Position numbers and translations under genes: made by a program. Below are positions 10,205 through 17,692 of a DNA stretch of 19,205 bases, piece by piece. The notes under the pieces were generated by a model that was not told the origin of the DNA, did no database searches, and was given only the letters and a program-made list of their open reading frames with translations. Source of the DNA: Prevotellaceae bacterium UBA7028 (GTDB lineage Bacteria > Bacteroidota > Bacteroidia > Bacteroidales > Bacteroidaceae); assembly GCA_002494215.1 (NCBI GenBank), contig DLBF01000045.1, forward strand, positions 1 to 19,205, in the 5' to 3' direction. Positions within the stretch are counted from its first letter, which is position 1, and each line of letters opens with the position of its first letter.

Positions 10205-13200
10205 ATGAGTAACACATTATCTATATATAAAGCCTCTGCTGGAGCAGGAAAAACGTTTACGTTGACCGTAGAGTACATTCTGCTCTTGTTGCGCAACGGG
10301 CGAAAGGAATTCGAGCACACCCTTGCCGTTACCTTTACCAACAAGGCTACTGCCGAGATGAAAGAGCGCATCTTGGAGACCCTCTACGGATTACAGAACG
10401 GTATCCCAGAATGCAACGGTTACCTGAAGGTCATTCAGATGCGTCTAAAGGAACTTGGTGAGGAGATGGGTGAAGAAATGATTCGCCAACGAGCTGGCGA
10501 GGCGCTTAGCGCCATCCTACACGACTACACACATTTTCGCGTAGAAACCATCGACTCCTTTTTCCAGAGTATATTGCGCAACTTGGCACACGAACTGGGC
10601 TTGACAGCCAACCTGCAGGTGGAACTGAACAACGACGAGGTTATCTCGCGTTCCGTTGACCGTGTGATTGAGAATATGCAGAATCGCAAGGATGTGCAGG
10701 GATGGATAATGGATTATGTGGAGGAACAATTGCAGACGGGAGAGCGATGGAACATCTCGGGCATGATAAAGCAGTTTGCCCGTTGTATCTTCGAGGAAGC
10801 TTTCCAAAACCGCTCTGCCGAGGAGAGAGAGAAAATCTCGGACTCACGCCAGATGAGCGACTTCAAGAAGGAGATGCACAGCATCATCACCAGCTGTCGC
10901 AACCAACTCAAGGAGTCGGCAGATGCACTTGAAGCATTAGTTAATGAAAAGGCACTCAACTTTGAGCGTATCAGCAATGGAAGAATTTACCTTAGTTTCC
11001 TGAATCTGGTCAGAAGCGAGAAGATGGATGGTGCCTCAAACACCATCTACAAGGCCGCTGACGACTATGAGGTAATGCTGAAGGCAAAGGACAAGAACGA
11101 CCCTGTCCTAGTGGCAGATGCACAGGAGATACAAGGAGGATTGTCGGAGTTACTCCATCTATACGAGAGGAATAGCATAGCCATCAATACTGCTAAGTTG
11201 TCGCTCAGATACCTGAACCCGCTGCGCTTGCTGAACGTGATAGAGCAAGAAGCTAACAGCATCAATGCCGAGAACAACCAGTTCAACCTGAGCAAGACCC
11301 CTACTCTGCTGAGCAAGTTGGTGGAGAAGTCGGATGCGCCGTTTGTTTTCGAGAAGATAGGGACGCAATTCCACAACGTAATGATAGACGAGTTCCAGGA
11401 TACCAGCCGACTGCAATGGAACAACTTCAAAGTGCTGCTCATAGAGAACCAGTCTACGGGCGGCAACGACCTCCTCGTTGGCGACATCAAACAGAGCATC
11501 TATCGTTGGCGTAACGGCGACTGGGCCATCCTAAAGAATGTAAAGGAGGAATTGGCAAGCCTCTCGCCTCAGGACAAAGAACTGCGCTACAACTTCCGCA
11601 GCAAGAAGAATATTATTGATTTCAATAATGCTTTCTTCCCCAAGGCGGCCAAGGCGCTGGACGACATAGAGCCGCAGGCACGATTCCAAATCGAGGATAT
11701 CTATAGCGATGTGGAGCAGCAGACCATGCAGACGAAAGACGAAGGCTACATCTCCATATCCCTCTATACCAAGAGCGGCAACTCGGCTCCAGAAGACTAC
11801 GAGGAAGGAATGGTAACGGATATGATTAGCCATATCCGCCAGATGATGCAGGAAGGGCTCACTACACAAGATTTTGCCATACTTGTGCGCAAGAAGGACA
11901 ATGCCGAGAGCCTGCTGCAATGGTTCCACCTGTTGGCACCCGAGATAAAGTTGGTCAGCGATGAGGCTTTCCTGCTGGAATCCTCAGTAGCCGTTCAGAT
12001 GCTGGTGGCAGCCCTTTTTGTGCTGAACGACAACAAGCATTTGAACCCCATCCCCGAACGATACCTGATGATGCATTACCACAGCGATGTCTTAGGCCAG
12101 CCACTCAGCATGCTGCAGGTGGCTACCGACAAGGCTGAGGATCTGTTGCCAGAGGCTTTCATTCAGCATAAACAAGAGTTGGCACAACTGCCGCTCTATC
12201 TGCTCTGTGAACGTCTGTATCAGCTATTCCACCTAGACAAAATTCCCGGGCAGGATACTTATATATTCACTTTTATGGACGAGCTGCAGAACCACCTCCG
12301 TAGCAATCCATCAGACATTCACACCTTCCTGCAGGCATGGGACGAGACCATCCACAACCGCTCAATCCCAGCCGGAGAGGTGGACGGCATCCGCATCCTT
12401 ACCATTCACAAGAGTAAGGGTCTGCAGTTCCATACCGTTCTGCTACCTTATATGGATTGGACCATCGAGAAGGACCGCAACGACGATACCATCTGGTGCC
12501 AGACAGACAAGGAGCCCTATAACGCCTTAGGCTCTTTGCCCATCAATGCGGGCAAAAACATGCAGCAGTCGGACTTTGCCTCCGATTACAACGAGGAACA
12601 TCTGCAACGCCGTGTGGATGCCCTGAACATGATTTATGTGGCCTTCACACGTGCTGAGAACAATCTCCTCGTCTGGGGCCTTACAGCCGAAAAGGAAGGC
12701 ACCATCACCAGCGCTGGCGACCTCATCCGCGCAGCCATCCCAAACCCTAAACTCTCAACCCTAAACTCTAAACTAATTTACGAGTTGGGCGAAGCCGTAA
12801 CTTCGCACAAGTCAGAAAAAAAGCAGCACAAGAACCGCATGAAGAGTTCGCACGAGAAGGAGGAGGCACTCGGGGTGACCATGACTTCCAATGCACCCAC
12901 ATTGGATTTCATGCAGAGCAACCAGTCACGCAAGTTCATTGGCAGTTTGGGTACAGAGGAAACAGAAGAGACTGGTCAGCAGACCTATCTGGAGGTAGGA
13001 AAGATTATGCACTATGTGCTTAGCCAGATAGAGCATGCCGACCAAATACAGAAGGTGCTGAACCGTTGCATGGCAGAAGGCATCATAACGGATAAGAAAC
13101 TGATGGATGTGGTTATAAAGAGACTCCAGAAGGGATTCTCCAACCCCAAGATAGCCCAATGGTTTGCCCCCGACAACCAGGTGTTCAACGAATGCAGCAT

Positions 13201-13432
13201 CACCAGCATCAGTCCCGAAACAGGCGAGCCCTGCACCCTGCGTCCCGACCGTGTCATCATCAGCGGCGATACCATTACAGTTATCGACTTCAAGTTCGGT
13301 CGCCCCGAGCAGGAACATCACACCCAGGTAGAGGCATACAAGCAGTTGATGCATGCCATGTACCCCCAGAAACAGGTAGAAGGTTATCTGTGGTATATTT
13401 ATTCAGGTAAAATAGAGGAGGTAAAAGGATGA
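10205..13432 (+). CDS. addA: AddA-type UvrD-family helicase/nuclease (RecB-like)
   Basis: This 1075-residue superfamily 1A helicase has a C-terminal PD-(D/E)XK nuclease. Motifs in order: Walker A ASAGAGKT (10-17), Ia TFTNKATAEMKERI (43-56), Walker B DEFQDTS (395-401), III VGDIKQSIYRWR (425-436), V ILTIHKSKGL (731-740) and VI YVAFTRAE (811-818). The nuclease shows PDRV (Asp1015), VIDFKFG (Asp1028, Lys1030) and HHTQVEAY. With AddB it would resect double-strand breaks for RecA loading. Its TGA overlaps the addB start. Residues about 847-858 (PNPKLSTLNSKL), between the helicase and nuclease parts, come from a heptamer repeat. The low-similarity linker and nuclease regions follow the AddA/RecB plan, though a Bacteroidota-specific name may apply. 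Confidence 0.9.
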   Translation: MSNTLSIYKASAGAGKTFTLTVEYILLLLRNGRKEFEHTLAVTFTNKATAEMKERILETLYGLQNGIPECNGYLKVIQMRLKELGEEMGEEMIRQRAGEALSAILHDYTHFRVETIDSFFQSILRNLAHELGLTANLQVELNNDEVISRSVDRVIENMQNRKDVQGWIMDYVEEQLQTGERWNISGMIKQFARCIFEEAFQNRSAEEREKISDSRQMSDFKKEMHSIITSCRNQLKESADALEALVNEKALNFERISNGRIYLSFLNLVRSEKMDGASNTIYKAADDYEVMLKAKDKNDPVLVADAQEIQGGLSELLHLYERNSIAINTAKLSLRYLNPLRLLNVIEQEANSINAENNQFNLSKTPTLLSKLVEKSDAPFVFEKIGTQFHNVMIDEFQDTSRLQWNNFKVLLIENQSTGGNDLLVGDIKQSIYRWRNGDWAILKNVKEELASLSPQDKELRYNFRSKKNIIDFNNAFFPKAAKALDDIEPQARFQIEDIYSDVEQQTMQTKDEGYISISLYTKSGNSAPEDYEEGMVTDMISHIRQMMQEGLTTQDFAILVRKKDNAESLLQWFHLLAPEIKLVSDEAFLLESSVAVQMLVAALFVLNDNKHLNPIPERYLMMHYHSDVLGQPLSMLQVATDKAEDLLPEAFIQHKQELAQLPLYLLCERLYQLFHLDKIPGQDTYIFTFMDELQNHLRSNPSDIHTFLQAWDETIHNRSIPAGEVDGIRILTIHKSKGLQFHTVLLPYMDWTIEKDRNDDTIWCQTDKEPYNALGSLPINAGKNMQQSDFASDYNEEHLQRRVDALNMIYVAFTRAENNLLVWGLTAEKEGTITSAGDLIRAAIPNPKLSTLNSKLIYELGEAVTSHKSEKKQHKNRMKSSHEKEEALGVTMTSNAPTLDFMQSNQSRKFIGSLGTEETEETGQQTYLEVGKIMHYVLSQIEHADQIQKVLNRCMAEGIITDKKLMDVVIKRLQKGFSNPKIAQWFAPDNQVFNECSITSISPETGEPCTLRPDRVIISGDTITVIDFKFGRPEQEHHTQVEAYKQLMHAMYPQKQVEGYLWYIYSGKIEEVKG
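12745..12772 (+). repeat. Heptamer tandem array inside addA
   Basis: Four units in tandem, CCCTAAA, CTCTCAA, CCCTAAA and CTCTAAA, are read as NPKLSTLNSKL (about residues 848-858). They are variants of the ileS unit and lie in the same orientation relative to the coding strand. The CCCTAAA units put TAA into the other two frames, so only the frame in use stays open. Confidence 0.8.
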
Positions 13433-16350
13433 AGACATTTCTGAGTTTAATAGCGAAAGACCTTCTGCAACGTTTTGGCACCAATATGCACGACGTTACG
13501 GTGGTATTCCCGGGAAAGCGTGCAAGCCTTTTCCTTAATCAGGAGTTAGCCTTGGCCAGCGAGACACCCGTCTGGGCACCTCGTTATATCACCATGAGCG
13601 ACCTTTTCTACAGCCTCTCGCCCTACGTAAAGGCCGATCCTATAGAGAGCATTACTTCCCTTTATCAGATCTTCAGCAAGACCATCCTCTCTGAAGAAAT
13701 GCAGGAAGAATACACGCTGGACAAGTTCTGGGGATGGGGCGAGATTATCCTTTCTGACTTCGACGATGTGGACAAGCACTTGGCCGATGCCAAGTCTGTC
13801 TTCCTGAATGTATATGAACTGATGGAGCTGGAGTCGTTGGACTATCTGACCGACGAGCAGAAGCAGACCCTTCAGCATTTCTTCCAGAACTTCTCCACCA
13901 AAGGCAATTCACAGCTCAAGGAACGCTTCCTGAATATCTGGTCGCAGATGTATAATATGTACACGCAACTTCGTGAGGAGCAGATGCAGGCAGGTGCCGT
14001 TTATGAGGGCGCCATCTTCCGCAACGTTATCGAGAACCTCAAGAAGGACGATTCGCCCCTGCAGTCTTTGCTCGAGAAGCGCAAGGCCATTGTCTTTGCC
14101 GGCTTTAATGTGCTAAACGATGTGGAGCACGCCCTGATGGCGGCCATCCAGAAGCAGGGAAAGGCCATCTTCTATTGGGATTACGACAGCTATTATGTAG
14201 AGAACCCAGATCATGAGGCAGGCGTCTTTATGCGTCAGAACCTGAAGGACTTCCCCTGTGCCCTTAGCAAGGAACATTTCGACAACCTGCGCCACCTGCA
14301 GGACGTTACCTTCATCTCCTGCAATACCGACAATGCTACAGCCCGCTACGCCAACCAATGGCTGGATACGCCACACGACTCCTGCAACAACCGTAATGCC
14401 GTGGTGATGTGCAACGAAAATCTCCTGCAACCCGTTTTGCATTCTTTGCCCCAGCAAGTCGGAAAGGTCAACATTACCATGGGCTTCCCCCTTACGGATG
14501 CACCAGTCTATAGCTTCGTGATGGCTTTGCTCTCATTGCAGACGGATGGGTTCGATGCCACCCAGCAACGTTTTCGCCATCCCTTCGTGCAGGTCGTACA
14601 GCACCATGTGTATGCACCCCTTGTGTCCGAGGAGCAATGGCTCCGCTATCAGGCAACGGATAATGTGCAGCTGCTGACCTACCTGATAGAGATGGTGCAG
14701 CAGGTGGGCATGCATTTTTCGGGGATTCAGGAACCCGATGTATATGAGCAACTTTACATCGAGGCCATCTTCCAGACGCATCGCATCCTCACCAAGTTCC
14801 TGCAACTGACCAGTCGTGACGAGAATCCGCTTGTCGTTCAGCATGTTACCCTGCGTCGACTCATGCGAACACTCCTCTGTAGCACCAGCATCCCCTTCCA
14901 TGGGGAGCCAGCACAAGGCTTGCAGGTGATGGGCGTATTGGAGACACGTTGTCTGGACTTCTCGCATATGCTCATGCTCTCCGTCGAGGAAGGTATGCTG
15001 CCGCGCAACACGCAGAGCAACACCATGATTCCTGCCAATATCCGCGAGGCATTCGGCCTTACCACACCTCGCCACAGGATAGCCGTCTTCTCTTACTACT
15101 TCTACCGACTCATCCAGCGCACAGAACACCTTACCTGTGTCTATAACGAGAACTGCGTGGGCAACAGCCGCCACGAAATGTCGCGCTTCCTGCGCCAGAT
15201 GCTGGCAGAGACGGACATTCCCATACGCACTCTTTGGCTGAAGAGCGAAAGCAGCATTCAAGATGTCGAGTCGCTTTCCGTTCCAAAGACACCCGAAATA
15301 CTGCAGCGCATGCTGGAGCGCTACGACCGGAACACCAGCGGAGAGAAGGCTATTCCACTCAGTCCCTCGGCCATTAACACCTATATGACATGCCCCCTGA
15401 AGTTCTTCCTGACACATGTCTCAGGACTTCGTGCCGATGTCGATCCACAAGAGGGACTGAATGCACCGCTCATAGGTGATATCTTCCACGATACAGCCGA
15501 ACTCATCTATAAGCGTATCATCCAGCACACGGGCAGTCATATTATCCAACGCAACACCCTCTCCGAGGTACTCAACGATATGGAAGGCCTCGTTGGCCCT
15601 ATTCTGGACATCGTCTTCGACACCATCTATTTCCACCCTGCCGACCGTTGGAGCCGTACAGATGAGGCTTGGAAGATGGTTTGCCGTGACACCCGCCCTG
15701 GCAACCAATATACGGGCGAGCTCATCATCATCCGTCGTGTGCTCATGCAGTACCTCACCAACCTGCTGCGTTACGACCTCCGCCACGCTCCCTTCCGCAT
15801 CATCGCTACCGAAATCGATAAGTATTTCAACATAACGAACCCCTCTCCAACTCCCCCGAGGGGGAGTGAACAATCCCAAGTCTCCCCTCGGGGAGATTTA
15901 GAGGGGGTTAGGTCTGTCAATGTTTTGACCGGCGGGCGCATCGACCGACTGGACGAGATGGACGGGCGCATCCGAGTTGTGGATTATAAGACGGGGTATC
16001 ACGTGCCCAGCATTAAGAGTATGGATGATGTCACCAATACCGCAGGCAAGCATGAAGGCTATTTCCTACAAGCGTTTCTCTATTCCTATGCCGTACTGCA
16101 GAACGACAAACCTACCTCTCCACTGGTGCCGGCCCTCTTCTATCCAGGCAAAGCGTACAAAGAGGATTACGACCCTACCCTTACCATTGGCAAGGATGTG
16201 ATAGAGGACTTCGCCCCCATGGCAGACGAGTTCTACGAGGGCTTGACTCACATCATAGAGCAAATCTTCTCGCCTGACTACAGTTTCACGCAAACACCCG
16301 AACTTAAGGATTGCGCCAACTGCGACTTCAAGCTCCTTTGCGGAAGATAA
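13429..16350 (+). CDS. addB: AddB-type PD-(D/E)XK nuclease with Fe-S cluster
   Basis: This 973-residue partner of AddA starts inside the addA stop (ATGA overlap). The N-terminal half follows the helicase fold but lacks a canonical Walker A (VVFPGKRASLF, 25-35). The C-terminal nuclease shows Asp839 in GGRIDRLD, Asp852 and Lys854 in VVDYKTG, and YFLQAFLYSYAV. Four cysteines, Cys655 in TCPLKFF and Cys962, Cys965 and Cys971 in CANCDFKLLC, are arranged as in AddB proteins with a 4Fe-4S cluster that staples the nuclease domain. Residues 804-827 (NPSPTPPRGSEQSQV and following) are encoded by a double-palindrome repeat element and look inserted just before the first nuclease Asp. Some residue assignments are by motif only. 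Confidence 0.88.
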   Translation: MKTFLSLIAKDLLQRFGTNMHDVTVVFPGKRASLFLNQELALASETPVWAPRYITMSDLFYSLSPYVKADPIESITSLYQIFSKTILSEEMQEEYTLDKFWGWGEIILSDFDDVDKHLADAKSVFLNVYELMELESLDYLTDEQKQTLQHFFQNFSTKGNSQLKERFLNIWSQMYNMYTQLREEQMQAGAVYEGAIFRNVIENLKKDDSPLQSLLEKRKAIVFAGFNVLNDVEHALMAAIQKQGKAIFYWDYDSYYVENPDHEAGVFMRQNLKDFPCALSKEHFDNLRHLQDVTFISCNTDNATARYANQWLDTPHDSCNNRNAVVMCNENLLQPVLHSLPQQVGKVNITMGFPLTDAPVYSFVMALLSLQTDGFDATQQRFRHPFVQVVQHHVYAPLVSEEQWLRYQATDNVQLLTYLIEMVQQVGMHFSGIQEPDVYEQLYIEAIFQTHRILTKFLQLTSRDENPLVVQHVTLRRLMRTLLCSTSIPFHGEPAQGLQVMGVLETRCLDFSHMLMLSVEEGMLPRNTQSNTMIPANIREAFGLTTPRHRIAVFSYYFYRLIQRTEHLTCVYNENCVGNSRHEMSRFLRQMLAETDIPIRTLWLKSESSIQDVESLSVPKTPEILQRMLERYDRNTSGEKAIPLSPSAINTYMTCPLKFFLTHVSGLRADVDPQEGLNAPLIGDIFHDTAELIYKRIIQHTGSHIIQRNTLSEVLNDMEGLVGPILDIVFDTIYFHPADRWSRTDEAWKMVCRDTRPGNQYTGELIIIRRVLMQYLTNLLRYDLRHAPFRIIATEIDKYFNITNPSPTPPRGSEQSQVSPRGDLEGVRSVNVLTGGRIDRLDEMDGRIRVVDYKTGYHVPSIKSMDDVTNTAGKHEGYFLQAFLYSYAVLQNDKPTSPLVPALFYPGKAYKEDYDPTLTIGKDVIEDFAPMADEFYEGLTHIIEQIFSPDYSFTQTPELKDCANCDFKLLCGR
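15838..15909 (+). repeat. Double-hairpin palindromic element inside addB
   Basis: Two inverted units face each other. The left reads AACCCCTCTCCAACTCCCCC, and the right, on the other strand, reads AACCCCCTCTAAATCTCCCC. Each contains its own hairpin: CTCCCCCGAGGGGGAG (15851-15866) and TCTCCCCTCGGGGAGA (15881-15896). The 72-base element is a multiple of three and keeps the frame. It looks like a REP/BIME-type interspersed repeat. Confidence 0.8.
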
Positions 16351-16355
16351 AATTT

Positions 16356-16426
16356 GCTCCCCCGTGGGGGCGCATTTGTTTTCTCGTGGGAGCGCAAAAA
16401 TTCCCTCGTGAGAGCGCAAATTTTCC
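16356..16426 (+). terminator. Post-addB hairpin terminator plus degenerate 22-base repeats
   Basis: Directly after the addB stop, a GC-rich hairpin (GCTCCCCCGTGGGGGCGC, 16356-16373, one mismatch) is followed by ATTTGTTTT and could end the addAB transcript. It is also the first, most divergent copy of a tandem repeat. The second (16383-16404) and third (16405-16426) copies are 22 bases each, begin CTCGTG and share GAGCGCAAA, with three differences between them. There are no unique spacers, so this is not a CRISPR. Confidence 0.6.
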
Positions 16427-16458
16427 CCTTATTACAGCCCAAATCGCAAACCTGATGG

Positions 16459-16490
16459 GCCATTTGGCCACATGAACCCTTCCAAATGGC
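16459..16490. repeat. Perfect 9-bp inverted repeat in the addB-cdd spacer
   Basis: GCCATTTGG (16459-16467) and CCAAATGGC (16482-16490) form a hairpin with a 14-base loop. No T-run follows on either side, so it is not a typical terminator. From 16491 to 16702 I see no gene and no TAnnTTTG box, only a minor 7-bp hairpin (16625-16631 with 16638-16644). Confidence 0.5.
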
Positions 16491-16702
16491 TCTGAATACT
16501 TAAATTCCGAACAACTCATGTATGCGCTAAGGATAGGGAAAAGCATCGGAACAAGGGGATCTTGCATGTCTTTAGAGGCCTGAGAGAGCAGGATTTTAAC
16601 AATTTTGTGCCTTTCGAGGGCTCGGACATCGCTGGAACGGTGTCGCTAAAGATATTATAAGTCATTGCTTTTTAGGGAATTAAATCAACTAATAATACTG
16701 TA

Positions 16703-16868
16703 GCAGTCTCAGTCTCAGAGTCTCAGTTGTTTTTCAAGACACCCCCACTCTTTCTTCTATATTATATATATATCTATATATCAATAAGTTATAAAGTCTA
16801 AAAGAATGGGGTGTAAGTTAGATTGTGACTTTCAAACGAACTGAGACTGAGATTTGAGACTGTTCTGC
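16703..16868. repeat. Large imperfect inverted repeat with AT-rich centre
   Basis: The left arm (16703-16757) starts with a run of CAGTCTC-type repeats, then TTTTTCAAGAC, then ACACCCCCACTCTTTC. The right arm (16800-16868), read on the minus strand, gives GCAGAACAGTCTCAAATCTCAG, then CAGTTCGTTTGAAAGTC, then ACACCCCATTCTTT in the same order. The arms flank an alternating TA centre (TATATTATATATATATCTATATAT region, 16757-16781). It could form a cruciform, or mark a mobile or repetitive element. I see no ORF in it. Confidence 0.65.
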
Positions 16869-16875
16869 TAATTCG

Positions 16876-16941
16876 TTATTCTTCCTCTACAAGGCCTTTG
16901 AGTGTCTGATGAAGTTCACGATACACTCCACTTTGACCACG
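16876..16941 (-). pseudogene. Possible C-terminal tail of a lost gene
   Basis: On the minus strand 21 codons before a TAA read RGQSGVYRELHQTLKGLVEEE, which has natural protein composition. The frame can be followed upstream only through the terminator hairpin to a TAA, with no ATG. It may be a remnant left by rearrangement, or chance. I do not recognise a family. Confidence 0.2.
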
Positions 16942-16942
16942 C

Positions 16943-16972
16943 AAAAAAAAGAGCCTGCCTCGCGGCAAGCTC
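16943..16972 (-). terminator. Strong Rho-independent terminator, minus strand
   Basis: On the minus strand GAGCTTGCC and GGCAGGCTC pair around GCGA (4 bp, one mismatch, 4 bp), followed at once by eight T's (16943-16950). It lies 144 bases after the cdd stop, and would end either readthrough from cdd or the candidate small RNA that starts near 17038. Confidence 0.8.
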
Positions 16973-17038
16973 AGTTCTTAACTAATGTTAGCTGAATTCA
17001 ATTCTGTGAATGTAATCAATCCATTATGGTCAAAAGAT
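16943..17038 (-). ncRNA. Candidate small RNA between cdd and addB
   Basis: A good promoter (17045-17076) and a strong terminator (16943-16972) on the same strand enclose about 95 bases with no plausible ORF: the first ATG is followed by GAT TGA, and I see no ribosome-binding context. The 5' part is AT-rich and lacks an obvious stable fold; the 3' end is the terminator hairpin with a U-tail. No known RNA family is recognised. The alternative is a processed 3' UTR of cdd. Confidence 0.4.
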
Positions 17039-17044
17039 CTGGTG

Positions 17045-17076
17045 CAAAGGTAAGGCGATTTCACATAATGTGCAAT
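17045..17076 (-). promoter_or_regulatory. Promoter downstream of cdd, facing the terminator
   Basis: On the minus strand ATTG (17073-17076), a 20-base spacer and TACCTTTG (17045-17052) fit the Bacteroidota consensus. The only thing downstream before the terminator is the 95-base candidate RNA. Confidence 0.5.
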
Positions 17077-17116
17077 ACCTAAAATTTGGCATTTTTATGG
17101 TATTCCGCCATTAAAG

Positions 17117-17599
17117 CTACCCTTTCAGATAAGAATCGGCAAACTGCAGGGGTAGCAAAGCATCTACGCTCTCCACAACATGGGTGCCTTCTGTACCATA
17201 CAACAGGATGCGAATGGGATGATCGTAACGTTGCTCGACGCCAAATATTACCTGACGGCAGGCACCACAGGGAGTGATGGGCTGCGAAAGGAAGCCTTCC
17301 CTGTTCCGCGCAGCTATGGCAAGAGAAATAACGGGCTGGTCGGGGTACTGGGCGTTGGCAGCAAAGAGTGTCGTACGCTCGGCACACAAACCCGATGGAT
17401 AAGCTACATTCTCCTGATTGCTGCCAATAACAACGGTCCCATTCTTCAAACGGGCTGCCGCACCAACGCAGAACCCGGAATAAGGTGCATAACTGCTGGC
17501 CGTTGCATTCTTTGCAGCCTCTATTAAGATACGGTCTTCCTGGGGCAATTCCTCCCAATCAAAAACGCGTATTGTGCTCTGAATCGTGTACTCTTTCAT
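17117..17599 (-). CDS. cdd: Cytidine deaminase
   Basis: This 160-residue enzyme deaminates cytidine and deoxycytidine to uridine forms in pyrimidine salvage. The zinc site is complete: Cys72 and catalytic Glu74 in LCAERTT, and Cys111 and Cys114 in PCGACRQV. SGFCVGAA (41-48) and GSNQENVAYPSG (59-70) form the substrate-binding part. The Cys (not His) in CAE and the short length indicate the homotetrameric class. It ends in TAG, followed one codon later by an in-frame TAA (TAG CTT TAA). A -7 box at 17622-17629 supports the ATG at 17599. It diverges from the glucosaminidase gene and has no operon partner. Confidence 0.95.
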   Translation of the reverse strand: MKEYTIQSTIRVFDWEELPQEDRILIEAAKNATASSYAPYSGFCVGAAARLKNGTVVIGSNQENVAYPSGLCAERTTLFAANAQYPDQPVISLAIAARNREGFLSQPITPCGACRQVIFGVEQRYDHPIRILLYGTEGTHVVESVDALLPLQFADSYLKG

Positions 17600-17621
17600 C
17601 GTTTAGTTCACTTTTTAAGCA

Positions 17622-17629
17622 CAAATATA
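17622..17629 (-). promoter_or_regulatory. -7 promoter box for cdd
   Basis: TATATTTG on the minus strand fits TAnnTTTG and lies 22 bases upstream of the cdd ATG. The -33 position has no clear TTTG. Confidence 0.4.
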
Positions 17630-17661
17630 TAAGTTTTCTTCATAAAGCGGTAATTTTTAGC

Positions 17662-17669
17662 TAATTTTG
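17662..17669 (+). promoter_or_regulatory. -7 promoter box for the glucosaminidase gene
   Basis: TAATTTTG fits TAnnTTTG. It overlaps the GTG at 17669, so that GTG would lie upstream of the transcript start. This decides in favour of the ATG at 17693 as the real start. Confidence 0.45.
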
Positions 17670-17692
17670 TGCCCGAATTCGAAGAACTGGAA

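Noticed and set aside
14533..15417. A 294-codon open frame on the minus strand opposite addB
   Set aside because: Antisense of addB, without a promoter or recognisable motif; composition is rich in His, Cys and Gln, as expected of a shadow frame.
16356..16426. Short CRISPR array
   Set aside because: The units are contiguous, degenerate and lack unique spacers, and no cas genes are present.
16278..16567. Overlapping minus-strand open frames across the post-addB repeats
   Set aside because: They run through hairpins and the 22-base repeats, repeat the same residues with the DNA repeat, and have no promoter. Repeat-derived, not genes.
16427..16950. tRNA or other known structural RNA in the addB-cdd spacer
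   Set aside because: No cloverleaf arms, GTTCRA-like T-loop or other known RNA signature was found on either strand.
17669..17692. GTG start giving eight extra residues on the glucosaminidase
   Set aside because: The -7 promoter box overlaps the GTG, and the extra acidic residues would precede the signal peptide. The ATG at 17693 gives a normal signal sequence.
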